Shown here piece by piece: positions 23,428 to 32,271 of a stretch of DNA of 64,000 bases. The first letter of the stretch is position 1. Each line of letters starts with the position of its first letter. The notes beneath the pieces are model-generated. The model saw only the letters and a program-made list of their open reading frames with translations, searched no databases and was not told the DNA's origin. The DNA is from Methanofollis formosanus (GTDB taxonomy: Archaea > Halobacteriota > Methanomicrobia > Methanomicrobiales > Methanofollaceae), in the NCBI RefSeq assembly GCF_019633745.1, contig NZ_CP037968.1, positions 1,370,789-1,434,788 of the forward strand. Reading direction: 5' to 3'. Made by a program: the position numbers and the translations under genes.

Positions 23428-25443
23428 ATGGCAGAAGAGAAGAAACAACCTAGAATTGGTGTGTTTGTGTGCCACTGCGGTACCAATATCGCTGGTACCA
23501 TCGACGTGGAGGCAGTCAAGGAATATGCCGCGACCCTCCCCAACGTCATCGTCGCCGATGACTACCAGTACATGTGCTCGACCCCGGGTCAGGCAAAGAT
23601 CATCGACGCCATCAAGGACCATGACCTGACCGGCATCGTCGTCGCCGCCTGTACTCCGCGTCTGCACGAGCCGACCTTCAGGACGGCCACGAAAGAGGGC
23701 GGTCTCAACCCGTTCAGGTTCGAGATGGCCAACATCCGTGACCAGAACTCCTGGGTCCACATGCACGACCCCGAAGGCGCCACTGCAAAGGCAAAGGACG
23801 CCATCAGGATCGCCGCCGCCAAGGCGTCCCTCCTCGAGGACCTCTACCCCAAGAGCGTCCCGGTCGAGCACGCCGCCATGGTCGTCGGCGCCGGTGTCGG
23901 CGGGATCCAGGCTGCACTCGACCTGGCAAACGCCGGGATCAAGACCTACCTCGTCGAGAAGAACCCGACCGTCGGCGGACGCATGTCCCAGCTCGACAAG
24001 ACCTTCCCGACCCTCGACTGTTCCCAGTGTATCCTCACCCCGAAGATGGTGGACGTCGGGCGTCACCCGAACATCGAACTCCACACCTACACCGAGGTCG
24101 AGGAAGTCGACGGCTACATCGGCAACTTCGACATCACCCTCAGGAAGAAGGCCCGCGGTGTCATGAGCCAGGACGAGGCCGCGGCCAAGGGCATCGTCGG
24201 CGGCGGCTGCAACGGCTGCGGCGACTGTGCGGCGGCCTGTCCGGTCATCAAGCCGAACCCCTTCGAGTTCGGCATGGCCCCGAGAAAGGCGATCTACATC
24301 TACCACCCGCAGGTCGTGCCTCTCGTCTACACCATCGACTTCGACGCCTGTGTAAAGTGCGGGCTCTGTGTCGAGGCGTGTGGCGAGAAGAAGGCCATCG
24401 ACCTCGAGATGACCGACACCTTCGAGACCGTCAAGGTCGGCACCGTCATTCTCTCGACCGGGTACGACATGTTCGAGATCGAGAAGAAGCGCGAGTGGGG
24501 CTACAAACAGTTCGACAACGTCATCACCTCGCTCGAGTTCGAGCGTCTCATCTGTGCCTCCGGCCCGACCGGTGGTCACCTGATCCGTCCGTCCGACGGC
24601 GAGACCCCGATGAAGGTCGCCTTCGTGCTCTGTGCCGGGTCCCGTGACAACACCGGTGTCGGCAAGCCGTACTGCAGCCGGTTCTGCTGCATGTACTCGC
24701 TCAAGCACGCCCACCAGCTCATGGAGAAGATTCCAGGCTGCCAGCCGTACATCTTCTACATGGACATCAGGTCGTTTGGCAAGATGTACGAGGAGTTCTA
24801 CTACCGTATCCAGAACGAGGGTGCGAAGTTCATCCGCGGCCGTGTGGCCAACGTTCTTGAGGACGCGGAAACCAAGAACCTCCACGTCTATGCCGAAGAC
24901 ACGCTTCTCGGCCGTCCGGTCGACCTCGAAGTCGACATGGTCGTCCTTGCAGCTGCGATCCAGCCCACCGAGAACATCGACCCGGTCAGGAAGATGTTCG
25001 GTGTCTCCTGTTCACAGGACGGCTGGATGCTTGAGGCTCACCCGAAACTCAACCCGTGCGGCACCACGACCGCCGGTGTCTTCCTCGCCGGCGTCTGTCA
25101 GGGGCCCAAGGATATCCCCGACACCGTCGCCCAGGCCGAGGGTGCGGCATCCGCAGCATCCATCCCGATCCACACGGGCAAGGTCGAACTCGAACCGTAC
25201 TTCGCCCAGTGTCTTGAAGAGAAGTGTGCCGGCTGTGGCATGTGCATCAGCCAGTGCCCGTACTCCGCCCTCTCGCTCGTCGAGAAGGATGGCAGGCAGG
25301 TCATGCACGTGACCGAAGCAAAGTGTAAGGGCTGCGGTACCTGCGGTGGGTTCTGTCCTGGAGGTGCAATCTACATGCAGCACTTCACCACCCCGCAGAT
25401 CGTGGCTCAGATTGATGCATTCCTCCTTGGAGGTGAAGAGTAA
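23428..25443 (+). CDS. hdrA: Heterodisulfide reductase subunit A (flavin-based electron bifurcation)
   Basis: This 671-residue protein starts MAEEKKQPRIGVFVCHCGTN. The ATG at 23428 follows GGGAGGAAT, so the 23 earlier residues of the frame are excluded. An FAD-binding Rossmann motif VVGAGVGGIQAALDLANAG lies near residue 150. Cluster motifs are CNGCGDCAAACP and CVKCGLCVEACG in the middle, with CAGCGMCISQCP and CKGCGTCGGFCPGG at the C-terminus. HdrA bifurcates electrons from its donor to ferredoxin/Fwd and to HdrB. The last base of the stop is the first of mvhD (TAATG). No selenocysteine or N-terminal fusion is seen. Confidence 0.96.
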   Translation: MAEEKKQPRIGVFVCHCGTNIAGTIDVEAVKEYAATLPNVIVADDYQYMCSTPGQAKIIDAIKDHDLTGIVVAACTPRLHEPTFRTATKEGGLNPFRFEMANIRDQNSWVHMHDPEGATAKAKDAIRIAAAKASLLEDLYPKSVPVEHAAMVVGAGVGGIQAALDLANAGIKTYLVEKNPTVGGRMSQLDKTFPTLDCSQCILTPKMVDVGRHPNIELHTYTEVEEVDGYIGNFDITLRKKARGVMSQDEAAAKGIVGGGCNGCGDCAAACPVIKPNPFEFGMAPRKAIYIYHPQVVPLVYTIDFDACVKCGLCVEACGEKKAIDLEMTDTFETVKVGTVILSTGYDMFEIEKKREWGYKQFDNVITSLEFERLICASGPTGGHLIRPSDGETPMKVAFVLCAGSRDNTGVGKPYCSRFCCMYSLKHAHQLMEKIPGCQPYIFYMDIRSFGKMYEEFYYRIQNEGAKFIRGRVANVLEDAETKNLHVYAEDTLLGRPVDLEVDMVVLAAAIQPTENIDPVRKMFGVSCSQDGWMLEAHPKLNPCGTTTAGVFLAGVCQGPKDIPDTVAQAEGAASAASIPIHTGKVELEPYFAQCLEEKCAGCGMCISQCPYSALSLVEKDGRQVMHVTEAKCKGCGTCGGFCPGGAIYMQHFTTPQIVAQIDAFLLGGEE

Positions 25444-25868
25444 TGGCAGAAGGAGAATGGCAGCCCAAAATCATCGCAATCATCTGCAACTGGTGTTCCT
25501 ACGCCGGTGCCGACCTCGCGGGCAGTGCCCGTACTCAGTATCCGCCTGACATCCGTGCCATCCGTGTGATGTGCACCGGCCGTGTCGACCCGCTCTTCAT
25601 CATGAAGGCCTTTGCCGACGGTGCCGACGGCGTCCTCGTTTCCGGGTGCCACTTCGGTGATTGCCACTACATCGCAGGCAACTTCAAGTGCGCCAAGAGG
25701 ATGTTCCTCCTCAAGAGTGTCCTCAAGGACCTTGGTATCGACGACAAGCGTCTCAGGATGACCTTCGTCTCCGCATCAGAGGGTGCGAAGTGGGCAATGG
25801 TCATGGAAGACGTCGTCAAGACCGTCAAGGAACTTGGACCCAGCCCGATCAACCAGCTGAAGCAGTAA
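25443..25868 (+). CDS. mvhD: MvhD-type iron-sulfur electron-transfer subunit
   Basis: This 141-residue protein has IICNWCSYAGADLAGSAR near the N-terminus, then VMCTGRVDPLFIMKAF and GVLVSGCHFGDCHYIAGN, the Cys set of the [2Fe-2S] subunit that docks HdrA to its electron donor. In Methanobacteriales the donor is hydrogenase MvhAG. No mvhA or mvhG is found here, and in Methanomicrobiales formate dehydrogenase or FrhB-like subunits are thought to serve instead. It is co-transcribed between hdrA and fwdD. Confidence 0.94.
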   Translation: MAEGEWQPKIIAIICNWCSYAGADLAGSARTQYPPDIRAIRVMCTGRVDPLFIMKAFADGADGVLVSGCHFGDCHYIAGNFKCAKRMFLLKSVLKDLGIDDKRLRMTFVSASEGAKWAMVMEDVVKTVKELGPSPINQLKQ

Positions 25869-25886
25869 ATTCTGGAGGTTGTTACG

Positions 25887-26288
25887 GTGCCAGAAATCGA
25901 ATTAAACCTCATATCCGGGCGGACAATCCACCAGGGTGTGTCCATGGAGGCGGGCAAGGAAAAGCCCGCCTACACCAAGGCCTGCGGCATCATCGAGATG
26001 GATGATGCCGACTTCAAGCGCCTGGGTGCCTGGAGGAACACCAACGTCCGTGTCACCAGCGAATACGGCAGCGTCGTCGTCAAAGCAATCCAGACCACCC
26101 AGGGTCCCCACCCTGGTGTCGCCTTCATCCCGATGGGACCGTGGGCAAACATGGTCATCAGCCCGAACACCTACTCGACCGGAATGCCAACCTTTAAAGG
26201 GGTCCCGGTCAAGGTCGAGGTCGCCGCCGACGAACCGGTGTACGACTCGCTCGAACTTGTCCGCAAGGCCTGCAGGGGTGAGATCTAA
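25887..26288 (+). CDS. fwdD: Formylmethanofuran dehydrogenase subunit D
   Basis: This 133-residue molybdopterin-dinucleotide-binding protein corresponds to the C-terminal domain of formate dehydrogenase-type enzymes. Visible segments are LISGRTIHQGVSMEAGKEKP, NVRVTSEYGSVVVKA and GVAFIPMGPWANMVISPNTY. With FwdB it holds the tungsten- or molybdenum-pterin active site. Start codon 25887 is a GTG (GAGGTTGTTACG GTG CCA); the ORF overlaps fwdB by one base. Whether the W (fwd) or Mo (fmd) form is encoded cannot be decided from this subunit. Confidence 0.92.
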   Translation: MPEIELNLISGRTIHQGVSMEAGKEKPAYTKACGIIEMDDADFKRLGAWRNTNVRVTSEYGSVVVKAIQTTQGPHPGVAFIPMGPWANMVISPNTYSTGMPTFKGVPVKVEVAADEPVYDSLELVRKACRGEI

Positions 26289-27604
26289 TGGCGAAGATTA
26301 TCTCTGACGTAGTCTGTCCGTTCTGCGGAACGCTCTGTGACGACCTGGAAGTCAAGGTCTCCGACGACGGCAAAGAGATCCTCGAGGTCTACAATGCCTG
26401 CGTCATCGGCACGGAGAAGTTCCTTCACTCCCAGGCGAAAGACCGCCTGACCGTCCCGATGAAGCAGGACGAGGAGGGCAACTGGAACGAAGTCTCGGTC
26501 GACGATGCCGTCGAGTACACCGCCCAGATGCTCTGCAACGCGAAAAAGCCGCTGATGTACGGCTGGTCTTCGACCAACTGCGAGGCGCAGTCGAAAGGCC
26601 ACGAGATCGCCGAACTCGTCGGCGGGGTCGTCGACAACACCGCGACGGTCTGCCACGGCACCACCCTTATCGCCGTGCAGGACGTCGGTGTGCCGAGCTG
26701 CACCCTCGGTGAGGTCAAGAACCGTGCAGACCGGATCGTCTTCTGGGGCTGCAACCCTGCCCACGCCCACCCGCGGCACATGAGCAGGTACTCGATCTTC
26801 CCGCGTGGGTTCTTCACCGGCAAGGGTCACAAGGCCCGTAAGATGGTCGTCGTCGACCCGCGGAGCACCGACACGGCGAAGATGGCCGATCTCCACATGC
26901 AGATCGAGCAGGGTCGCGACTACGAACTGCTCAGCGCTCTGCGTGTCGCCATCCGCGGCAATCCGCTGCCCGAGACCGTCGCCGGGATCCCGAGAGAGAC
27001 GATCCAGGACGTCGCCGAGACCCTCAAGTCCGGCCGTTTCGTGGTCATCTTCTTCGGCATGGGTGTCACCCAGTCGCTCTCGAAGAACCACAACATCGAC
27101 ATCGCCATCGCGCTCACCCGCGACCTCAACGACTACACCAAAGCGGCCATCATGCCGATGCGCGGCCACTACAACGTCACCGGCTCCGGCCAGGTGCTCG
27201 GGTGGCAGTTCGGTTACCCGTTCTGCGTGGACCTCTCCCGCGGCTTTGCCCGCTACAACCCGGGCGACTCGACCTCGAACGACCTGCTCCGCAGGGGCGA
27301 GGTGGACGCGGTCTTTGTCCTGGGTTCCGACCCGGGTGCACACTTCCCGATCTCCTCGGTGAAGAAGATCGCACAGCTCCCGTCGGTCTGTGTCGAGCCG
27401 CACTACACCCCGACCACCGCCGTCTGCAAACTCCACATGCCGGTCGCGTTCGTCGGTGTCGAGGAGGGCGGCTGTGCCTACCGGATGGACAACGTCCCGA
27501 TCGAGACCAGAAAGGTCGTCGAGCCTCCCGAGGGCATGCTCAGCGACGAGGAGTTCCTCGAACGCGTGCTCGAACGAGTAAAGGAGATCAAGGGAGTTGC
27601 GTGA
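26288..27604 (+). CDS. fwdB: Formylmethanofuran dehydrogenase subunit B (W/Mo catalytic)
   Basis: This 438-residue protein of the formate dehydrogenase/DMSO reductase family has a [4Fe-4S] Cys set at VVCPFCGTLCDDL and NACVIG near the N-terminus. The metal ligand position is Cys in NTATVCHGTTLIA (about residue 119); it is a normal TGC codon, so this is not a selenoprotein form. RIVFWGCNPAHAHPRHM and IMPMRGHYNVTGSGQVLG are pterin-binding segments. It reduces CO2 to formate inside the FwdABCD complex. It overlaps fwdD by one base and ends just before fwdA. Confidence 0.95.
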   Translation: MAKIISDVVCPFCGTLCDDLEVKVSDDGKEILEVYNACVIGTEKFLHSQAKDRLTVPMKQDEEGNWNEVSVDDAVEYTAQMLCNAKKPLMYGWSSTNCEAQSKGHEIAELVGGVVDNTATVCHGTTLIAVQDVGVPSCTLGEVKNRADRIVFWGCNPAHAHPRHMSRYSIFPRGFFTGKGHKARKMVVVDPRSTDTAKMADLHMQIEQGRDYELLSALRVAIRGNPLPETVAGIPRETIQDVAETLKSGRFVVIFFGMGVTQSLSKNHNIDIAIALTRDLNDYTKAAIMPMRGHYNVTGSGQVLGWQFGYPFCVDLSRGFARYNPGDSTSNDLLRRGEVDAVFVLGSDPGAHFPISSVKKIAQLPSVCVEPHYTPTTAVCKLHMPVAFVGVEEGGCAYRMDNVPIETRKVVEPPEGMLSDEEFLERVLERVKEIKGVA

Positions 27605-27605
27605 A

Positions 27606-29315
27606 ATGGCAGAATATCTGATCAAGAACGGTTTCGTCTTCGACCCGGTGCTTGAGATCAACGGGGACAAGGTCGATATTGCCATCAAAGACGGCAAGAT
27701 CGTCCAGTCCACCGAGATCAAGAACCCGACGGTCGTCGACGCAGCCGGCAAGACCGTGATGGCCGGCGGTGTGGACATTCACGCCCACGTCGCCGGGCCG
27801 AAGGTCAACGTCGGCAGGAACTACCGGCCCGAAGACAAGCTCTTCAACTACGAGCCCAGAAAGGGCGTAAAGAGGATGGCAGGCGGCTTCTCGGTCCCGA
27901 CGGTCTTCAGGACCGGGTACAAGTACGCCCAGATGGGGTACACGACCGTGATGGAAGCGGCAATGCCGCCCCTGTACGCCCGCCATACCCACGAAGAGAT
28001 GCGGGACACCCCGATCCTCGATCAGGGGGCCTACCCGGTTTTCGGGAACAACTGGTTCGTCCTTGAGTACCTCAAGAACCACGAGGTCGAGAACGCGGCG
28101 GCCTATATCTCCTGGCTGCTGCGGACCACCAGAGGGTACGCGATCAAGATCGTCAACCCGGGCGGCACCGAAGCCTGGGGCTGGGGTCTCAACTGCAACT
28201 CGATCCACGACCCGGTCCCGTACTTCGACATCACCCCGGCCCAGATCATGAAGGGCCTGATGGACGCGAACGAGGCCCTGAGGCTCCCGCACTCCATCCA
28301 CATCCACACCAACAACCTGGGCAACCCGGGCAACTACGAGACCACCCTCGACACCTTCAAGCTCTTCCAGGGCGAGAAGCCGAACAACGACTTCGGGCGC
28401 GAACAGGTCATGCACCACACCCACGTCCAGTTCCACTCGTACGGTGGCGACAACTGGGGCAACGTGGAGTCGAAGGCCGACGAGATCATGAACTATGTCA
28501 ACAACAATGACAACATGACCATGGATCTCGGCTGCGTGACCCTGGACGAGACCACGACGATGACCGCCGACGGGCCGTTCGAGCATCACCTCACCGAACT
28601 CAACCACCTCAAGTGGGCGAACACCGATGTGGAACTCGAGACCGCCGCCGGCGTCGTCCCGTACATCTACTCGCCCAATGTCAAGGTCTGCGGTATCCAG
28701 TGGGCTATCGGTCTTGAACTCGCACTGCTCGCCAAGGACCCGATGCGGGTCTTCATCACCACCGACCACCCGAACGCCGGTCCGTTCTTCAGGTACCCGC
28801 GGGTCATGAAGTGGCTGATGAGCCAGGACGCCCGTGAGGCCCAGATGGACGCGCTCAAGTGGGCCGAGAAAGTCAGGTCCGCCACGCTCCTCTCCGGCCT
28901 CGACCGCGAACTCACCCTGTACGAGATCGCGGCGATGACCAGGGCGGGTACGGCCAAGGCACTCGGTCTCAGCCACATGTACGGTAGCCTCAAGCCCGGC
29001 CTCGAGGCCGATGTCGCGGTCTACGACTACAACCCCGAGACGGCGGAGGACCCCGAGCTTATCGAGAAGGCCTTCGGCAACGCGGCGTACCTCTTCAAGG
29101 GCGGCGAGATCGTCGTCAAAGAGGGCGAAGTCGTCAGCAACGGCAACAAGAAGACCCTGTGGGTCGACGCCAAGGTCGCCGAGAACCCGCAGGTCCAGCG
29201 GGACGTCGCCGAGAAGTTCCTGCGGTACTACACGGTCACGCAGGCGAACTACGAGGTGAACGAGAAGGTCTTCATGAAGAACCCGTACAGGATCGAGGTC
29301 GACGCAACCCAGTGA
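27606..29315 (+). CDS. fwdA: Formylmethanofuran dehydrogenase subunit A (amidohydrolase)
   Basis: This 569-residue member of the amidohydrolase superfamily carries the dinuclear zinc site motif GGVDIHAHVAGPKVNVGR near residue 55 and the later histidines in SIHIHTNNLGNPGNY, MHHTHVQFHSYGG and FITTDHPNAGPF. FwdA condenses formate made by FwdB with methanofuran to formylmethanofuran. The internal tunnel between the two sites is a family property. I start at the ATG at 27606, as in known proteins (MAEYLIKNG). The stop is followed after 10 bases by fwdC. Confidence 0.96.
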   Translation: MAEYLIKNGFVFDPVLEINGDKVDIAIKDGKIVQSTEIKNPTVVDAAGKTVMAGGVDIHAHVAGPKVNVGRNYRPEDKLFNYEPRKGVKRMAGGFSVPTVFRTGYKYAQMGYTTVMEAAMPPLYARHTHEEMRDTPILDQGAYPVFGNNWFVLEYLKNHEVENAAAYISWLLRTTRGYAIKIVNPGGTEAWGWGLNCNSIHDPVPYFDITPAQIMKGLMDANEALRLPHSIHIHTNNLGNPGNYETTLDTFKLFQGEKPNNDFGREQVMHHTHVQFHSYGGDNWGNVESKADEIMNYVNNNDNMTMDLGCVTLDETTTMTADGPFEHHLTELNHLKWANTDVELETAAGVVPYIYSPNVKVCGIQWAIGLELALLAKDPMRVFITTDHPNAGPFFRYPRVMKWLMSQDAREAQMDALKWAEKVRSATLLSGLDRELTLYEIAAMTRAGTAKALGLSHMYGSLKPGLEADVAVYDYNPETAEDPELIEKAFGNAAYLFKGGEIVVKEGEVVSNGNKKTLWVDAKVAENPQVQRDVAEKFLRYYTVTQANYEVNEKVFMKNPYRIEVDATQ

Positions 29316-29325
29316 GGAGATGACG

Positions 29326-30126
29326 ATGGAGACGGTAACACTGACACCAAAGGCACAGCCCGAGCTCTTTATCGACGCGGAAAACATCACTCCCGATGCA
29401 TTCGCAGGGAAGTCCGCGGCGGAGATCGCGGGGCTGTCCGTCTTTGAAGGGAACCAGACCCAGACTCTCGGCCAGTACTTCGAGGTCGCCGGCAAGGCCG
29501 CGGCCACGGCCGATGAGACGAAGATCGTCATCAAGGGCGATGTGACCAAGGTCAAGTACATCGGCATGAGGATGACCGGCGGCGAGATCGTCGTCGAGGG
29601 CTCGGCCGACATGTACGTCGGTGCCTGGATGGAAGGCGGCAGGATCCGTGTGAAGGGGAATGTCGACGCTTTCTCAGGGACCGGGATGAAAGGGGGCGAA
29701 CTCGAGGTCGACGGCAATGCCGGCAACTACCTCGGCGCCGCCTACCGCGGTGACTGGAGAGGCATGCAGGCCGGGACCATCCGCGTCCACGGCAATGCCG
29801 GTTCCGACCTCGGGACCTTCATGAACGGCGGGACCATCATCGTCGAGGGCGACGTCGACGTCCATGTCGGCACCCACGCCGAGGGCGGGACCATCATCGT
29901 GAAGGGCAACGGCAAGTCCAAGATCGGCGGCCAGATGGTGAAGGGCGAGATCTACGTCTTCGGCACCATCGACGTCATGATGCCCGGCTATGTCTACCGG
30001 GAGGACGTGGACCTTGAAGTCGACGGTGAGTCGGCCAGGTTTGCCCTCTTCGAGGGCGACATGGGCGAGCGCCATGGCAAGCGGAAAGGCCAGGTCATCT
30101 ACGGTAAAATCTACCAGAAATACTAA
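29326..30126 (+). CDS. fwdC: Formylmethanofuran dehydrogenase subunit C
   Basis: This 266-residue beta-helical subunit is related to the glutamate synthase C-terminal domain. Repeats of the form GG-x-I-x-V-x-G are visible, such as GGEIVVEGSADMYVGAWMEG, GGRIRVKGN, GGTIIVEGDVDVHVGTHAEG and GGTIIVKGNGKSKIGG. I choose the ATG at 29326 because GAGGAGA stands 5-10 bases before it; the ATG at 29320 would overlap that site. FwdC supports the FwdABD core. It is the last gene of the ten-gene operon. Confidence 0.94.
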   Translation: METVTLTPKAQPELFIDAENITPDAFAGKSAAEIAGLSVFEGNQTQTLGQYFEVAGKAAATADETKIVIKGDVTKVKYIGMRMTGGEIVVEGSADMYVGAWMEGGRIRVKGNVDAFSGTGMKGGELEVDGNAGNYLGAAYRGDWRGMQAGTIRVHGNAGSDLGTFMNGGTIIVEGDVDVHVGTHAEGGTIIVKGNGKSKIGGQMVKGEIYVFGTIDVMMPGYVYREDVDLEVDGESARFALFEGDMGERHGKRKGQVIYGKIYQKY

Positions 30127-30480
30127 ATTTCAATCTTCTTTTTTTCGGAAAGAGAGCGCGAGTCAGGATGTTATATTTTCCCAAGTATAATATCACCCCG
30201 TAATACGCACTGCAAAATATCTCACACATATATACAACGCACTCCGAGCCACAGGCTCCTCTATTTGAATCTTTTTTCTTGACCCCCATATATCATCGCA
30301 TATATAAATCGGTAGACGCCCCCCGAGATAGCAATGCTTATATGGCGAGATGGTGATTATGCAATTGTCCCTTGAGGGACGTGCAGTAGCAACAGCAGCA
30401 ATTATCAGCGATTCCTTTAGCGATTCAGTGCACAGTTCCTGTATTGTATTGGAAAAATACATCAAATCCGGAGGAATTAT
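30127..30480 (+). promoter_or_regulatory. mcr promoter and long leader with hairpin
   Basis: TATATAAATC at 30301-30310 is a strong TATA box. It gives a transcript start near 30330 and a leader of about 150 bases, long for an archaeon. A second weaker box, CTTATATGG, lies at about 30337. The leader contains the perfect hairpin GTCCC-TTGA-GGGAC at 30367-30380 and a repeated GCGATTC (two copies near 30410-30425). GGAGGAAT lies 3-10 bases before the mcrB start. Confidence 0.6.
30134..30145 (+). terminator. T-run terminator of the fwd-hdr operon
   Basis: TCTTC followed by seven T residues starts 8 bases after the fwdC stop. Confidence 0.5.
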
Positions 30481-31788
30481 ATGGCGAAATACTCAGACAC
30501 GATCGACCTCTACGACGACGAAGGAAAACTTCTGAAGAGTGGGGTCGCACTGGAGAAGATCAGCCCGGTTGTCAACCCGGCGATCAAGAAGATCATCGAC
30601 ATGACCAAGCGGACGATCGCGGTCAACGTGGCCGGGATCGAGAAGGGCATCAAGACCGGCGCCGTCGGATCCAAGGCCGACTCGATTGCCGGGCGGACGC
30701 TTGACCTTGACATTGTCAAGGACGTCGATGCCATCAAGGCAAAGATCCAGGAGATGGTCCAGGTCGAGGAGGGCGACGACACCCAGATCAAGGACTTCGG
30801 AGGCAAGCTCCTCCTCGTCGAGGTGCCGAAGGCCCGTATCGAGGCCGCCGCCACCTACGACGCGGCGATCACCGCCGTCGCGGCGGCGACCACCTACGCG
30901 ATCCTCGACCAGTACGACATCGGGCCCTTCGACGCCCCGATGGTCAAGGCGGCAGTCTGGGGGACCTACCCGCAGACCATGGACATGAAGGGCGCAAACG
31001 TCGCTTCCATCCTGTCCATTCCGCAGAACAACGAAGGTCTCGGTTTCGCCCTGAGGAACATCCCGGCCAACCACGTCGTGATGATCACCGGCCGCAACGC
31101 CATGCAGGGCTCCGCTCTCTCGTCGACCTTCGAGCACGCGGGCCAGTTCGAGATGGGCAACGCCATCGGACCCTTCGAGCGCGCCCAGCTCCTCGGCTAT
31201 GCCTACCAGGGCCTCAACGCCAACAACCTGGTCTACGACCTGGTCAAGACCAACGGTCAGAGCGGCACGATCGGTACGGTCGTCCAGTCCCTGGTCGAGC
31301 GTGCGATCGAAGACAAGGTCATCGCACCGGGCAAGAAGGGCGGGTACTTCCAGTACTACGACACCAAGGACCCGATGCTCTGGAACGCCTACGCAGCAGC
31401 CGGTACCCTGGCCGGGACGATGGTCAACTGTGGTGCCGGGCGGTTCGCCCAAGCCGTCTCCTCGACGCTCCTGTACTTCAACGACCTGCTTGAGCACGAG
31501 ACCGGTCTGCCCGGCTGTGACTACGGTCGTGTGATGGGTACTGCCGTCGGCTTCTCCTTCTTCAGCCACTCCATCTATGGTGGCGGTGGTCCGGGTATCT
31601 TCAACGGCAACCACGTCGTGACCAGGCACTCGGCAGGCTTCGCCATTCCGTGTGTGGTCGCTGCCTGTTCAGTCGATGCAGGCACCCAGATGTTCGCACC
31701 GGAAGGCACCTCCAAGATCTACGGCGAGACCTACGGCCAGATCGACGAGTTCGCGAAACCGATCCAGAACATCGCAAAGGAAGTATAA
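30481..31788 (+). CDS. mcrB: Methyl-coenzyme M reductase subunit beta
   Basis: This 435-residue protein has typical McrB segments MAKYSDTIDLYDDEGKLL, NIPANHVVMITGRNAMQGSA, LLGYAYQGLNANNLVYDLVK and FNGNHVVTRHSAGFAIPC. Residues in the second half help bind coenzyme B and F430 in the alpha2beta2gamma2 hexamer that releases methane. It is the first gene of mcrBDCGA, preceded by a strong GGAGG ribosome site. Codon choice is highly uniform (mostly C-ending), as expected for one of the most abundant proteins of the cell. Confidence 0.97.
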   Translation: MAKYSDTIDLYDDEGKLLKSGVALEKISPVVNPAIKKIIDMTKRTIAVNVAGIEKGIKTGAVGSKADSIAGRTLDLDIVKDVDAIKAKIQEMVQVEEGDDTQIKDFGGKLLLVEVPKARIEAAATYDAAITAVAAATTYAILDQYDIGPFDAPMVKAAVWGTYPQTMDMKGANVASILSIPQNNEGLGFALRNIPANHVVMITGRNAMQGSALSSTFEHAGQFEMGNAIGPFERAQLLGYAYQGLNANNLVYDLVKTNGQSGTIGTVVQSLVERAIEDKVIAPGKKGGYFQYYDTKDPMLWNAYAAAGTLAGTMVNCGAGRFAQAVSSTLLYFNDLLEHETGLPGCDYGRVMGTAVGFSFFSHSIYGGGGPGIFNGNHVVTRHSAGFAIPCVVAACSVDAGTQMFAPEGTSKIYGETYGQIDEFAKPIQNIAKEV

Positions 31789-31800
31789 AGGTAGCCGCTG

Positions 31801-32271
31801 ATGACAGAAGCCACATATCCCCAGTGTAGGATTGTGCCTGCGCGTTTCCTCAACCCGGAGACGGTAGAGAGTCTCCTCACCAGGATCCTGGAGATCGGTG
31901 GGATCCGAAGGCTGGTCCTGAACGGACCACGCCTCCCCGCCACCATTCCCTACGGCCCGGCCCGGGGCAAACCGAATCCTCACCCTATGCGAAAGGTGAT
32001 CAGGGTCGGAGACCAGGACATGGAACTCCAGGTGCATGTGGGAACGATCCTCCTCGAACTCGAAGATCGGTCGTATATCGACCCCATCAGGCAGGCATGT
32101 GACGAAGTCTTTGTGAACTTCCCGTACGGTTTCTCGGAGGGGACGTTCATCAAGAGACAAGCGACCGTTTCAGACTACGCAAAGTACGGGCCCGACGCCG
32201 ACGAACTCATTCTCGGGATGACCGATCCGAAGAGTCGCAGCGGGCCGCTTATCATTCAAGGAACCAAGTGA
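31801..32271 (+). CDS. mcrD: Methyl-coenzyme M reductase operon protein D
   Basis: This 156-residue protein matches McrD: YPQCRIVPARFLNPETVESL at the N-terminus and NGPRLPATIPYGPARGKPNP. McrD is not part of the mature enzyme; work on homologues suggests it acts as a chaperone in F430 delivery or assembly of MCR. It lies 12 bases after mcrB and overlaps mcrC by 4 bases if the GTG at 32268 is the mcrC start. Confidence 0.93.
   Translation: MTEATYPQCRIVPARFLNPETVESLLTRILEIGGIRRLVLNGPRLPATIPYGPARGKPNPHPMRKVIRVGDQDMELQVHVGTILLELEDRSYIDPIRQACDEVFVNFPYGFSEGTFIKRQATVSDYAKYGPDADELILGMTDPKSRSGPLIIQGTK

Noticed and set aside
26640-26660. Selenocysteine at the FwdB metal ligand
   Set aside because: The codon in the ATVCHG motif is TGC (Cys), and no in-frame TGA occurs.
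27588-29726. 712-residue antisense frame over fwdA/fwdC
   Set aside because: Open only because fwdA avoids the complementary stop codons; the sense strand encodes a fully conserved FwdA.
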